From assembly GCA_030734395.1 (NCBI GenBank), contig JAUZTG010000013.1, positions 1-64,000 on the forward strand: a stretch of DNA of 64,000 nucleotides. Reading direction: 5' to 3'. A program made the position numbers and the translations under genes. The notes beneath the pieces were generated by a model that was not told where the DNA came from, ran no database searches, and saw only the letters and a program-made list of their open reading frames with translations. Each line of letters begins with the position of its first letter. Within the stretch, counting starts at the first letter, position 1. Shown in pieces: positions 10,901 through 22,900 of this stretch. This DNA is from Sarocladium kiliense. Taxonomy: Eukaryota > Ascomycota > Sordariomycetes > Hypocreales > Sarocladiaceae.

Positions 10901-12744
10901 TGCAGGACAACGCTATAAACGACCTCGTGGAGCAATTGCATGGCGTATTCGACGGTGAACGTGAAGACCTTGGTCAAGCTTTACGAAGGTGGGCTGGCAA
11001 ACCATGGGAGGGCTCACGCATAGTCCGTCTGGTGGAAAGAGCCTCTAGGGTCCTGCAGCGTCGGTACTATTTCGATCAGCGTCAAGCGTTATTGTCTGAT
11101 GACTCTCATCAGCGATACGGGGCTATCAATTCAAGGCGATACCGAAGACCCCGACTACCGGCCAGCCTTACAGTCCCTCCGGCGCCCACAGTCCTCCCGT
11201 TCCACACATTTACGTGCCCCCTCACGGCTGATGATGTGCGAGCAATCTCCCAGCGCAACGCGGTCCGAATTTCTTGTTCAACGTTGAAGTCGACGTGGCT
11301 TCCGGACCACATCTACCCACCACCGTCACCTCCCAAGCCGCAATTGAACGTTGGATACATCTCTTCAGACTTTAACAATCATCCTCTTGCTCATCTGTAA
11401 GTATTTGTATGCTTTAGAAAGGGAGAAGTCGGCTAACCCTTTCAGTATGCAATCCGTCTTCGGACTGCACAATCCTCGTCGCGTCAAGGCTTATTGCTAT
11501 GCCACAACTGTGAGTGATGGTTCGAGCCATAGGTTGAAAATCGAGAAGGAAGCGCCAGTCTTCCGAGATGTCAGCAATTGGTCCCCAGGCCGCCTTGCCG
11601 AGCAGATCAGTCATGACAACATCCACGTGCTTGTCAATCTCAATGGATACACACGAGGGGCCAGGAATGAGATATTTGCAGCCAGACCGGCACCAATTCA
11701 AATGTCTTTCATGGGCTTTGCAGGGAGTCTGGGCGCAGAGTGGTGCGATTACCTGTTGGCGGATTTGACTGCTGTACCAACTGACACTCTCCGCCCTTGG
11801 CGAGCCAATACTGAGCTACGTGACGTGCTCTCTGATGAGTCCGAAAGTAGCGGTGGGGGTTGGATCTACTCGGAAAACATCATCTTCTGCCGAGATACGT
11901 TCTTCTGTTGCGACCATGCCCAATCCGCTGACGAGGCTGAGCGCGGCGTAACTTGGGCTGCAGAACAAGAGCGGCGTTGGGCAATGCGAAAGAGGCTATT
12001 CCCCTCCTTGGCCGACGATGTCATAATTCTGGGGAACTTCAACCAACTGTATAAGGTATGATTTCCTTGACAGCTGCTACGTAGCGGTCCTTTTGACAAC
12101 TCGCGATGCAGATCGAACCAACCACTTTCCGCACTTGGCTCAGAATCCTTGATAAGGTCCCAAAGACCGTTCTTTGGCTTCTGAGATTTCCAGAGCCAGG
12201 TGAGCAGCATCTTCAATCGACTGCGAAAGCATGGGCAGGGGAGGAGGTTGCGAAGCGACTCATCTTCACCGACGTTGCTCCCAAGAGCCAACACATATCT
12301 CGTGCTCGAGTCTGTGACCTCTTTCTTGATACCCCTGAGTGCAATGCGCATACTACTGCTGCCGATGTGCTGTGGTCGAGTACGCCATTGCTAACTTTAC
12401 CACGCTATCCTTACAAGATGTGCTCACGCATGGCCGCGTCCATCCTACGAGGTGCACTACCAAAGAATGCTCAGGGTGATGAAGCCGCCAAGGATTTGAT
12501 AGCTTCAGGCGAGGAACAGTACGAGGCTGCTGCAGTACTGCTGGCGGGTGGGCTGACATACGATACCACCCGTGGTCTCGGGGTTGGAATAGGGCGTCTG
12601 GCAGACCTTAGAAAACTATTGTGGGACAACAAGTGGACATGCGGTCTCTTCGATACCCAGAGATGGGTTGAAGACGTGGAGTCTGCATATGAGGAGGCTT
12701 GGCGGCACTGGGTCGAGGGAAAGGCAGGTGATATTTTCTTATGA
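7905..12744 (+). CDS. OGT: TPR-containing O-GlcNAc transferase (GT41 family)
   Basis: The predicted enzyme transfers GlcNAc from UDP-GlcNAc to Ser/Thr of nuclear and cytosolic proteins. Four exons, 7905-9364, 9420-11396, 11446-12055 and 12112-12744, encode 1559 aa. Residues 1 to about 430 are a Pro/Ser/His-rich low-complexity region. Split TPR repeats follow (GRYNEAFKWFSRVFAID; QQEAEQYWLRAVRMRPSYLEA; then HLHTNLGSLLKDIGQLDLAIQMYEQAV and the next repeat). The catalytic region has NHPLAHLMQS with H1141 at the place of the human OGT catalytic-pocket His, LVNLNGYTRGARNEIFAARPAPIQ, WLLRFPEPGE, VAPKSQH with K1407 matching the UDP-binding Lys, and LDTPECNAHTTAADVLW. Key residues look intact. The start is the first ATG in frame. 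Fungal members of this family are poorly characterised, so substrates are unknown. Confidence 0.93.
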
Positions 12745-13258
12745 GGGATCTCTACCCACGAGACCAAGGAACAGGTAATTCGGACTTCAGGCGACGGCGT
12801 TAGACTTATATTTACATATACCCTCGGTGTTTTTTTAATAGAGCAATAGCGAGTCTCTTTGCTACGGACCGGCTTTGCGCTTCTTCCACAATGTTGACTG
12901 AAGTCTATTATGTGGAGCAAAAGGGCGTTTTGTAGAGTCAGTCTGACGGGGCTATGAATCCTGATTCGTCTTAATGCTAAGTCCCAACTTTTGTCTATGG
13001 CCCGTTTCGTCTTGCCATCATTTGTCTCTGTCCTTGTGAGACCCTCCGCGCCTCCGGGGAGGACATCCTAATCAAGCAACTGCACTTAGCTGAGTTGATG
13101 CAAGCATGCAGGAAGCGGAACGTGCCCATGGAGAAATCGTCTCTCTGTTGCAATCGTTTCTTCAAAATTCCATGGCTTGGCTCCTTCCCTAAGTACACCC
13201 GGCGGAAGTCGTTGAGCTGTGCCGCCGTCGTTACATCAATCCACCGGACGATATGAGT
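12745..13258. other. convergent 3' intergenic region between OGT and the phosphoglycerate dehydrogenase gene
   Basis: 513 bp separate two convergent stop codons. The interval should hold both 3' UTRs. No gene or repeat was recognised. Confidence 0.6.
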
Positions 13259-15081
13259 TTAGTACAACACACGGGTCATGATGCGCGCTAAAGAAATGTT
13301 AGTTCGGAACCTGCTCAACATAGGGAGGGTTTCTTACAGCTCAGGCCCTCGAGGCTCTCGTTGATGTTCTTTATCTCTTCGTAGCGAACTTGGCTAACGT
13401 CCGCCATGAGATATGCCACCTGGAAGGATATCAGCACCGTTCGTCAAACAACAGAGATTTCACTTACATCGCCCCTGCTGTCACTGGTCTGCTTGTCGAC
13501 GTTGTGATCTCCAAGAATCTCGTTGACTGATTCTTGTGTTAGAATGTAAGCTTCCAATGGATGTGTCGGTAATACGGACCTCTCCTCAATACACCAGGAA
13601 CGTTCTGGTGGATATAGATGACCTATTGAGCTCGTTAGATACTGAGAAAGATATAAATAGATCAAGGGTTGGCGTACGCGTGCCACATTTGGCTCGTCGA
13701 GAGTCAGAGAACGAAGTTGCACCTCGGGCATGTTCACACTACCAAGTGTGGTTCCCTGGTTAATGTATCGCACGAGAGCCTCGCCCACTGTCATCTGTCA
13801 GCATACTATCAAATTTGAATAGACTTTCGTTCTGACCTTCAACACCAATAGCACGTTGAGCTTCCTCAGTGCTACCGCCAATGTGTGGGGTAAGAATCAG
13901 GTTGCTGAGGCCGCGAAGGTCGTCTGCCCACTGGTTGAGGTTGCCGTTGAAGTAGTCGCCGTTGGCGGCGGGTTCGTTGGGGTAGACATCCAGGGCAGCT
14001 CCACCGATCTTCCCAGAGCGAGACGCTTTGATCAAAGCCGGGATGTCTACGACGCTGCCACGGCTGGCATTGATGAGGTATGCGCCGTTCTTCATACGGT
14101 CAAACTGTGGCGTAGACATCATACCACGAGTTTCTGGGAGATCAGGGACATGGAGCGTGACGAAATCGGCCTCCTCGAGCAATCCCTCGAGTGTGGGGAC
14201 CTGGCGTGCGGTTCCGAGAGCCATCAGGGTGACGACGTCATAGTAGATAACATTCATACCCATCGCCTCTGCAAGAACTGACAACTGTGATCCAATGTGG
14301 CCATACCCAACAATACCTGCCCGCAGTTAGCAACGAGCCATCATTTTATATTCAACAACCAGCACCGTGTGGCGGTCGTAGCTTACCCAGAGTCTTTCCA
14401 CGGATCTCCCAGCACTTGGCGCTGACCTTGTTCCAGGTGCCGCGATGCATCTCGTTCGAACGATCGCCGAGTTGACGTGCAAGGGTTATGATTTCAGCAA
14501 TGACCAATTCCGCGACACTTCGAGAGTTGGCGAAAGGCGAGTTGAAGACGCAGATACCAGCCCTAGCAGCGTAGTCGAGATCAACCTGGTTGGTGCCGAT
14601 GCAGAAGCAGCCGATGACAAGCAGGTTTTTGGCTTCCCGCAGGACTCGCTCCGTCAACTTGGTCTTTGAGCGGATACCGATGACCTGGACATCCCTTCAT
14701 AAGACGAAAAAACTTTGGTCAGCAAGGTTTACGCGTGTAGTGTTGCGTGACTTGGTCATACTTGATCTTCTCAATAAGCTCATCCTCTGGCAGCGACGTC
14801 TTCAGCGCCTCAACCTGGTAGCCCTGGCCACTGAGGATATCCCTTCCGGACTGGTTCACATTCTCCAGGAGCAGAATCTTGATGTCCTGGGACTTGAATG
14901 GCTTGAGCTGCTTTGGGGCACCTCCATGGCGAGCCAAATTACCACCCCAGCTTGACGGAGGAGAGCTGAAGGTGGCGATGGGGGAAGCAGGTGCAGCAAG
15001 GCTGTTGGCAGCCCAGCTGTTGGACACTGACTTCGAGCCGGTATCAACACGCCCCGGCTGGATATCCTGTGCGTTGCTCAT
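13259..15081 (-). CDS. SER3: D-3-phosphoglycerate dehydrogenase (serine biosynthesis)
   Basis: Oxidises 3-phosphoglycerate with NAD, the first step of phosphorylated serine synthesis. Eight exons on the minus strand: 15081-14762, 14694-14387, 14316-13837, 13787-13678, 13622-13580 (43 nt), 13526-13468, 13419-13338 and 13287-13259, giving 476 aa. An N-terminal low-complexity extension (about 65 aa) precedes KILLLENVNQSGRDIL. Then come the substrate-domain motif NLLVIGCFCIGTNQVDL, the NAD-binding Rossmann glycines in GYGHIGSQLSVLAEAMGM, the active-site segment LINASRGSVVDIPAL and the catalytic His in LTPHIGGSTEEAQ. A C-terminal ACT domain (NVPGVLRRVNEILGDHNVDK) ends RIMTRVLY. It resembles yeast Ser3/Ser33; which paralogue cannot be said. 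The seven introns are more than usual for this gene. Confidence 0.95.
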
Positions 15082-18000
15082 TTTTGTGGACTGGTGATCT
15101 TTGTTCCCGTTTCCAACGATTGTGTAGGGCTCTCAATATGTTTTGGCACCGAGTGCTGGAGTCGTTGTCGGACGATGGCAGAATATCGTGAACGTGATCG
15201 AGGTGGCAGCGTTCCGGAAGCTATATGAGATTACAATCCAACTGTACGACACAATATGACTCCTTGACCGGACAAGAGCGTTGAATGACGGGACACACAG
15301 ATTGAAGCTCGGTTGAACATTGACGGCGACATCGGATGGAAGTCGGATGCGTCCGCCCTGCAGGGTAGGAGGACCCTAACTGGGCAATGCCGGATTCCAG
15401 ATATGCAGTGACCTGTACGGCCGCAGATACATACACGACAGAGCAAGTCCTCACTAACACCGTGTTCCGTGTCTGAGTCACGTCACTGACCCAAAAACTT
15501 TTCGTGGTCGCGCCATTTCGGCCTCCCGCCGCAGCACCGGGAAAAGGCCGCAGTGGATTGGACCCTTATTACTTGGTCGACTGCTCATGGAGTTTTGTGT
15601 GTGCTGTGGCTCATTGGAGAATTGACCCGGCATTCGGGCGGCATCGCACCCAGATTTGCTGCAACGGCGACTTGACTGGATTCAGCGACGGCCGCATCAC
15701 GTCAGCCCTGCCAGGCCTTGTACATCCTCTGAACAGCTGCACCAACCCACCAGACACAACGTCCATCATAACGCAAAATCCGTCATCGTTGCAGAGTCAT
15801 ATTAGGACCTGGTTTCAACTGGGTTGGCAGACAGTGACCATGCCACTTTCAGCAACACCGTCTCGTTGCTCCACTGCGATGCAGCATCAGATCTACGACT
15901 CCGTCTGGCTGCGGCAAGTCTCATATGAATCGTCTTTCTGAGTCCGAGCCGACCTGAGCCTTGGCCTTGGCCTTCATCTAGCGGTTGAAGCAGCAGCGGC
16001 TAGTTGGACTCTCAGGTCACAGACACCTTCGCCTCTTGTCTCCTCCATATTCCAAACATCAATCCGACCACGATGACATTGCTTATCGATGTCACGTGTT
16101 TATGTAGCAGCTCCGATGGCCGTCGCCGTCTCTGATTGGGGTTTTTATTAGTTTCTTATTCTCGTTGACCAAGTTTTGGTTCGAGCATCAGCAGATTAGA
16201 CTTTGGCAATCTCAGGAGTTATCGGCTGAGCAAAATAGAGCAAAGACACCAGCAATGCTCCAAATGCACCACGCGTCATGTTGCAATAGCGCAACGGAGC
16301 ATGTCTCCTCCAGCTTGCTGCCTTTCTCAATGTCAGAGTTGGCTACTGAATAAAAGAAGTGGGGAAATTGACTCGACGCCGGCCAGGCCATCCAGCCCTC
16401 CGCCTCGACATCAAAGGGCTCCTTACGCAACTCTAATCAGCCTGACATTGCGATGACAGCGGCATTTGCCGAGGTCAGCCGCAGACTAGTTGCGCATTCT
16501 CGATCCTTTCCGGGTCCTGTCGATTTCGATGGCAGGCTGATCAAGACAGCTCAACGTGCAAAAAGCTGACGTCCCCCCCAACTCATCGTTCAGGCATTCG
16601 ATACTTGCCATTACTGTGCCTAGTGCTTGTCTACGAGACGGTTGGCTCTCTGTCCGGACTGGCCATTTGCACGATGTGGGCATGTCAACGATGAAGTGGC
16701 GTTTCTATCATTTTCCTGTCCAGATCCGGCGAGCAAGGGAATGCGCCAGCCAACGTATGGCTCAATCGAGTGTAGTGGAGGACAAGGGAAGCGAACGTGG
16801 AACCCGTGACGTTTCCGGATTGTGCGGTTGGCAGAATGTCACCGACCGGACCTATCTGGGTCTGGCCACAAGTCTGGTTGGGGATTTCTTGTCATTGTTA
16901 GGTTTGTTGAGGCACGATGTTATCTGCCAGGGTCGGGTTAGGTTGGATGAGACGCGTTTAGGTTGCTTCCTCGGACGTGGCTCAGTCAAGACCGAAGCTG
17001 GCCGTGCTGACTTGAGGGTTGATAGTCGAACAAATGGCTGGAGAGGGAGGTCCGAGACGAAGTATGGCAGATGGTGGACATATGTGACTTTGACCGGTGT
17101 GATCGATGCAAGAAACCTACGTACTTTGAGGTCTGCTTGCCTGCAAGTATCGTCTACTGCGCTGGGCTTCACACGACGTCGGAGCTCGTGCAGCTAAGTT
17201 TCTCACGGCTGGGGTTTAAAAGTTGACAGCTCGCGAGTCTGTTACGCATGCGATCCATCGGGGACAATGAGTCTGGGCCGCCAAAGCTGCATGATGATGG
17301 GGATGCAGGGAAGGACATTGTGATTGTGTGTAGAGGGTGGGTGAGGGGAGAGAAGAAGCAAGAGACCTCAGAGAAGGGAGTATGACGGAGAGAGTCCATT
17401 GCCCGTGATGGACGGGATTGCGCGAACATACACCCTTACGCGGCAAGCAAGGCAAGTCCGAGATACTTGCCGCCTGAGTATACATACAAACTACATGCTG
17501 TTCATGCTGTACATGCTGGACGTACATACCCTCCAGATCCGAACTCCCATCGATGGATGCTGCATGGGTGATCTGGGCTGGCTGAAGCAACCACGCACCC
17601 CCTGGCCTGGCCTGGCCTGGCGTCCCAGGTGTCCAGCCGCCCCTTGTCGTTCGGTCAGGTCGTCAACAGCCACCCCCCCCTGCTTCCTTCCCTTACAGTG
17701 CAGCACAGTACACGCACACCCTGTCTCGACGGCATCGACCACCACGACAGCATCCTTCCTTCCTCGACGGTGCCCACCCTGCCTCCCCCCCCCTTCTCTC
17801 AGCAAAAAAAGGGCAAGACAAGCAACCCTCCCGATCAGCGTCAGCCAGGCCTGACCACACCCCCCTCCCCTCGCCAAACCCCCCCAAAAACGGCCCAGCC
17901 CAGGCGAGAGCCCCCTTGTCGACTCTCCGGCGGCGTCTTGTCACCATCACTAGTCAGTCTCCTGGGTCGTCTTGGTCGTGATACCTACCTGCCTACGGAG

Positions 18001-18842
18001 TACCTACCAACCTGCCCGTCTGCGTTCAGCGGCGTGTGGGCGTCTCGACAGGGTTCTTGTCGATCTGGGACCATGGCCATCCATCCGTCTTCGAGGACGG
18101 GGGGTCTGGCTTTGTTTCCTCCACTGTACTTGCACCGCACCCTTGACCTTGACCATGACCTTGACCTCGCCCTATTTCTGCTTCCCTTCTGCTTTTACTT
18201 TGCTTGATTCCGCGTCTATAACCACCGACTTCATACTTTAATCTTCACCTTCTCGCTGATTACGCCCTGGTATTATTTATCTGCCTGCCTGTTTACTTTT
18301 GGCCGGCCTCAGTGTTTATATGCTCAGCCACACCCTGCGAATACCCTCTCGACTTGCCGCCAGCGCTTGACTTGACTTTACTTCACTCGACGACACTTCC
18401 CTTTCGACATACTTCGAACCCGTTGAACCTGCCTGAAGTTCGCACCGATCCTCAGCATCAAGTGCCAACCTTGCAACAGTCACCCAAACTTTGGCAACGC
18501 AAAACAGAATCATCGGATCCATCCTCCTGCTGTCGACTCGACTATTTATTGACTGCCTTCGCCCGCCATCTCTTCCTGCGTCTTTTACCACGGCATCGGT
18601 CGCCTAACTGTCCAAACCGTCCCCTCGAGCATCGTTTTATCTTGGCTTGTTGCAAGTCCTGGCACGATCCAGAGCATTCGTCTACCCCAAACTCCCTTAC
18701 TTGGCTATTTCACTCTCCATTAGGCTCGCCTGCACATCCTTCTCCTCCAGCTTCGCACCCTATCCACAGCGTCAAGCTGGAGCCTTCATCCTCACCTTCG
18801 CCTTCACTCCAACCTGTCGGTTCTTCTCGCAGGGCTGGCACT
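15082..18842. other. 3.7-kb gene-poor interval and probable long leader of the Myb gene
   Basis: No recognisable coding gene. From about 17400 to 18840 the plus strand becomes markedly pyrimidine-rich (long C- and CT-tracts), typical of a long fungal 5' leader or promoter. CCTGG is repeated four times at 17601-17620. ORFs of up to 213 codons here (for example 16556-17197) show no known family features. Confidence 0.5.
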
Positions 18843-19931
18843 ATGGGTAGTGATGGCAACCGGAGAGGGCCTTGGTCCCAGTCTGAGGACCGCCGCCTCC
18901 TGCACTTCATCAACGAGGAAGGCCCTCAAAACTGGGTTGCCATCGCTCAAGAGGTCGGTGGACGCAGTGCCAAACAGTGCCGGGAAAGGTACCATCAGAA
19001 CCTCAAGCCCGGCCTGAACCACTCACCCATCAGTGAGGAAGAGGCCAAATATATTCTTGATCAGGTTGCTGCCCGTGGACCTCGCTGGGCAGAGATCTCT
19101 CGAGAACTGAAGAACAACCGTAGTGATAACGCGGTCAAGAACTGGTGGAACGGTTACTTTAACCGCACCAAACGCCTCCAGGCACGGGAGAAAGCTACAG
19201 CAGAAGGCAGAGCAAGCGCCAGTTCAAGTCGACCTACGACAAGCGATACTCAGCATCCTTTCCTCCCCCCTGGCCTAGCTACTCGTTACGGGCCCGCTCC
19301 CCTGCCGTCGCCAACCGAGACTGGCTTCTCACCCAGATCTCGGGAGGCTCACTCGTCCTGGTCAAGAGACCCTCTGCCCCCTTCGCCCTCGTCTGTGGCG
19401 TCTGACCAATCTGCTTCGTCGAGGACAAGGTACGAGAGCATGACACATCTACCACCTCAGCGATCATCCCACTATGCATCTGCCAAGGAAACACACCCGC
19501 GTCTCACAAGTCCATCAAGAAGAGGGCATGCTGAGTCCTCGCGCCAAAATAGACCCCCCACCATACGCGAACAGTACGGAACTCCTGCTGAACGTATGGC
19601 GGTTTCGAACTGGGCATGGGCTGAATACGAATATGGCCTACCCCGAGGCTACTGGGATCGTCCAACTTCACCAGAAGCGTCACGCAGTGCAGATTTTAGC
19701 TCTTACGCAGCTCACGAGGTGCCTCGCTCTGAGCTGGGACGCCCAGACGAGCGCCAGTACTACCATTCCCACCGACTCCCCCTCCCGGAACCTCATCGTC
19801 AGCCAGACCGGGCTGGTGCACGCGATTATGGTCAGCAACACGGAACAGACCACCGTGCGAGGGGTCACACAGAGACCCCAGCTCCAAGGGCTAGGGATGA
19901 CAGGATGAGTGTTTCTGCCCTTATGGACTGA
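18843..19931 (+). CDS. FlbD-like Myb (R2R3-type) transcription factor
   Basis: Intronless, 362 aa. Two consecutive Myb repeats lie at the N-terminus: residues about 7-56 (RRGPWSQSEDRRLLHFI, NWVAIAQEV, SAKQCRERYHQNLKP) and about 57-110 (ISEEEAKYILDQVAARGPRW, NRSDNAVKNWWNGYFNRTKR), with the tryptophans in place. The rest is Ser/Pro/Arg-rich and probably disordered, ending MSVSALMD. The arrangement matches FlbD, a regulator of conidiation in Aspergillus, and related fungal Myb proteins; direct orthology is not shown. Residue 1 is the only in-frame Met before the Myb domain: the open frame continues 177 codons upstream without an ATG, so the upstream part is leader. The gene stands alone, with 3.7 kb of empty DNA before it and 6 kb after, suggesting complex regulation. 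Confidence 0.88.
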   Translation: MGSDGNRRGPWSQSEDRRLLHFINEEGPQNWVAIAQEVGGRSAKQCRERYHQNLKPGLNHSPISEEEAKYILDQVAARGPRWAEISRELKNNRSDNAVKNWWNGYFNRTKRLQAREKATAEGRASASSSRPTTSDTQHPFLPPGLATRYGPAPLPSPTETGFSPRSREAHSSWSRDPLPPSPSSVASDQSASSRTRYESMTHLPPQRSSHYASAKETHPRLTSPSRRGHAESSRQNRPPTIREQYGTPAERMAVSNWAWAEYEYGLPRGYWDRPTSPEASRSADFSSYAAHEVPRSELGRPDERQYYHSHRLPLPEPHRQPDRAGARDYGQQHGTDHRARGHTETPAPRARDDRMSVSALMD

Positions 19932-22900
19932 TGGAGACTGCTTTTTTTTGAAATTAGAGTTTGGCGAACTGGACTATGGGGCACGCTTCTGGATTACAAT
20001 ACCACCTTTGCAGGCTTTATGATAATTAAATTCAATAATCAAGATGAAGGACAATTTCTTATATCATCCTTAACATGGGTGCGTTCTTTATGCAGCTTGG
20101 TAGTAATACTGACGTGGAGTGGAACGGACTGGCCCCCTTACTTGTGCGCAACTGTCAACGATGGCTGCCCTAGATACATGGCGTGCTTGACCATCTTCTG
20201 CCCAGCGAATCCTTCAGGAACAGCATGCACACTGTACGGGTGCCATGAGAGGGAGAGGGAGGGTTACTTCGCTTTCATCGCGTCCAAGCACCAGGGAATT
20301 CAGGTCCGAAGGGGAAGGCCAAGCGGCCTCAAGCGGCTCCTAGTGCTCGCCAGCACCCACGCACAGTTCACAACCGTTTGAGCGTTGCTCTCGCTCAAAC
20401 TTAGGGCCCCTGCGGCGATCTGCCCGACACGATGGTGCCACACTGCTGAGAAGGGACCTTTGAGAGGATGTTTGACCAAAGGCTACGGACTAGGCGACGT
20501 AGACAGCGGCCCCCTCCCGCAAGCCGCACCAAACGAACCGCAAACAGACACGGCACGGACAATCTGGAGCACCTAGCTGAGGCAGTCGATGACACCAGGC
20601 GCAAGTTGGGGCCTTGGCCCGCCGCCGTTAGAGGTCTGACTGCAACCGTGCGGCACTAACGCTGGAGGTGGCATTCCAGCGACTGTCAACGGTCCACGAG
20701 ACATCATCTAGTGTTCCACCCACGCGCCTGGGAGCAGCAGTGCAGCCGCTGCCATTCGTACTGAGACTTCTGAAGGGAAATGGATGTGCGTTAGTCCCAA
20801 GCCCCCGTCACATCTGACCTAACTCGCTTCTCTTATCCCCAATGAGGTATCGCTCCTCGTAGAAGATCCCTTATTCGGAGACGATATCCCACACAACAGC
20901 ATGTTTCTGGAGATGCTACTCAGCCTAGGCCGTCCAATTGCAGTCGTTCACTAGAAGACCACTACCGTGATTGACCTGCGCCACTGGTTGATCTCCAGAC
21001 GCTGCGCCTGCTTCAGCTGCGTACCAAAGGAATAGGTACGTCATGTTGGTAGCTGGCGAATACTGCCGTCAGTTAGGCTTGTGGAAGCAGCCTTAAAATC
21101 GCCAAAGACATCTCGTTAGTAGACAGGTTTTGCGTAACGTGATTATTGTGTTGTGGCCGGCCGGCTGACCGTTGTGGTCGACGGTCGATGGAGTCGCCGG
21201 AAGCATGTCGAGCTGAAAGCCAGGGGCTTAATGATTCCCGGCAGGGATGGGGAGCCACCAAGTAGCAAACGTCTCCGATGACAAGTGATAGGGCCACACC
21301 CCTGCAGGGATCATCCCCGCTGTGGGAGTCGTCAGAGATTATTGTACCCACCAGATTGCAAGATTAGGAATGGCGGCGGATGGGATCGACGGCGATCTGC
21401 AGGCGCGCCCCAGTGCCCCGGCGATGGTTGTGCTTCCTTGGAACCAAGATGTGAAGGAACATTTTCTGAGATTGTCCCGCAACGTTCATTCTGCCAGCCC
21501 TCCTGGATCGCAAGATCCCTGGCCTTGTCATGATCTTAAGATACGAAAAAAGCAATCGGGGCGATCAGCCCGCAGCTCGGAGCCGGCCTGGTGCTTTCGC
21601 ATCCTTGTGCCTGTTCCTGACTTCTTGCTTATCCTCGCCAGGCAGTTTGCTGCATGTAGAAGGAGACCGACATTGTTCGGACCACCATGATGGACATTCA
21701 GGTTACGGTGGCGCTTGCTCGATCGGGATGGAGATCATGGTGACACACAGAGATCCAGGATGACAGGCTGAGACTGATCGAGTCCCGTAGTGCCGGGTCC
21801 CCTCCTCTTTGTGGTTGCATGCTTGACGTTGTGCGAGGACGGGTGATTTTGTGGTTCCTGACGATGAAGATGCTGAGTACTACGACGGCCGCCCGTTGCA
21901 GCAGCTGTCTTTGCCACCCCCATAAGAGGATGCTGGAACACACACTGGTATGCCTGTGGTTGCAGGTATAACGCAGTGGCCATGTGTGCGTTGGAACCAC
22001 TGAAGGTGCTATGGTCATGAGGTGGCAGAAACTCGTCAATCGATAGTCGCGGGCGGCTCTAGTAAGGGGCCGTGATGGTTGACAGTGGTCTTGAGGCCAT
22101 TAGCTTAGGTCGGCGCCATTCCGCGTCTTGTCCGATCTGGACGGTTCGCCTGCCATCGATAGTCGCAACAATAGACACCCACACTGGCAGGTAGGGGCTC
22201 AATATGGCTGCTCAGGGCGGTTCTGGACAGCCTCGAATGGGATGCACGACTGAGACACGGCAGGACAGGTGCTGAGCGGCAGATGCACACCCACCTGTAG
22301 CAGTCAATGTTCACCCGCACGACGACTGCACTGCAGCACTGGGTACCTGGCTGGATGTACTGCGAACTTCTTGGAAAGCTGGGAGTCACGCCACCCCCCC
22401 TTTGGTTGCCTTGTCCGTTGACGCACTGGAGATCGGTGAAGGCATGATCCCTGTCACCCAACTCACGTCTGGGGCCAACGGCGACCAGGGCTTGCGCAGG
22501 TCGACTACTGGTTGCGGAAGTCATGGTGTCATTAGTGTCCAGCTGGAGGTGGCCCAGCCGTGGGGGGGCTGCGAGTCGAAGAAATTCGGCCGTTGACGCT
22601 GAAAGCCCTTGCATGGACGGTGGTTGGTTCGGAGGTTTAGATAGCCGACGCTAGAGCGGTGATGAACTGCCAGGGTCGGTCGGGCATGGCAAGTCGGCGA
22701 TCAGAATGGATATCAGGTACGTAGTACATGCAGGCGGAGCCAATGATGGGATGCATATGCAAAGGGCGGGAGTGTGTGGGAAGAGAGAGGTGTTTGCGTG
22801 TGTGTTTCGAGTCTCATGTTTCGTTTTGCGACCATGCATCAGGTGCAGGAGGGCAACTCTCAAACTGAAGGTACGTGGGACGCGGTACCTCAGTGCCCTT

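Noticed and set aside
15504..15941. 145-codon plus-strand ORF
   Set aside because: No family resemblance or splice context; treated as chance in the PGDH-Myb gap.
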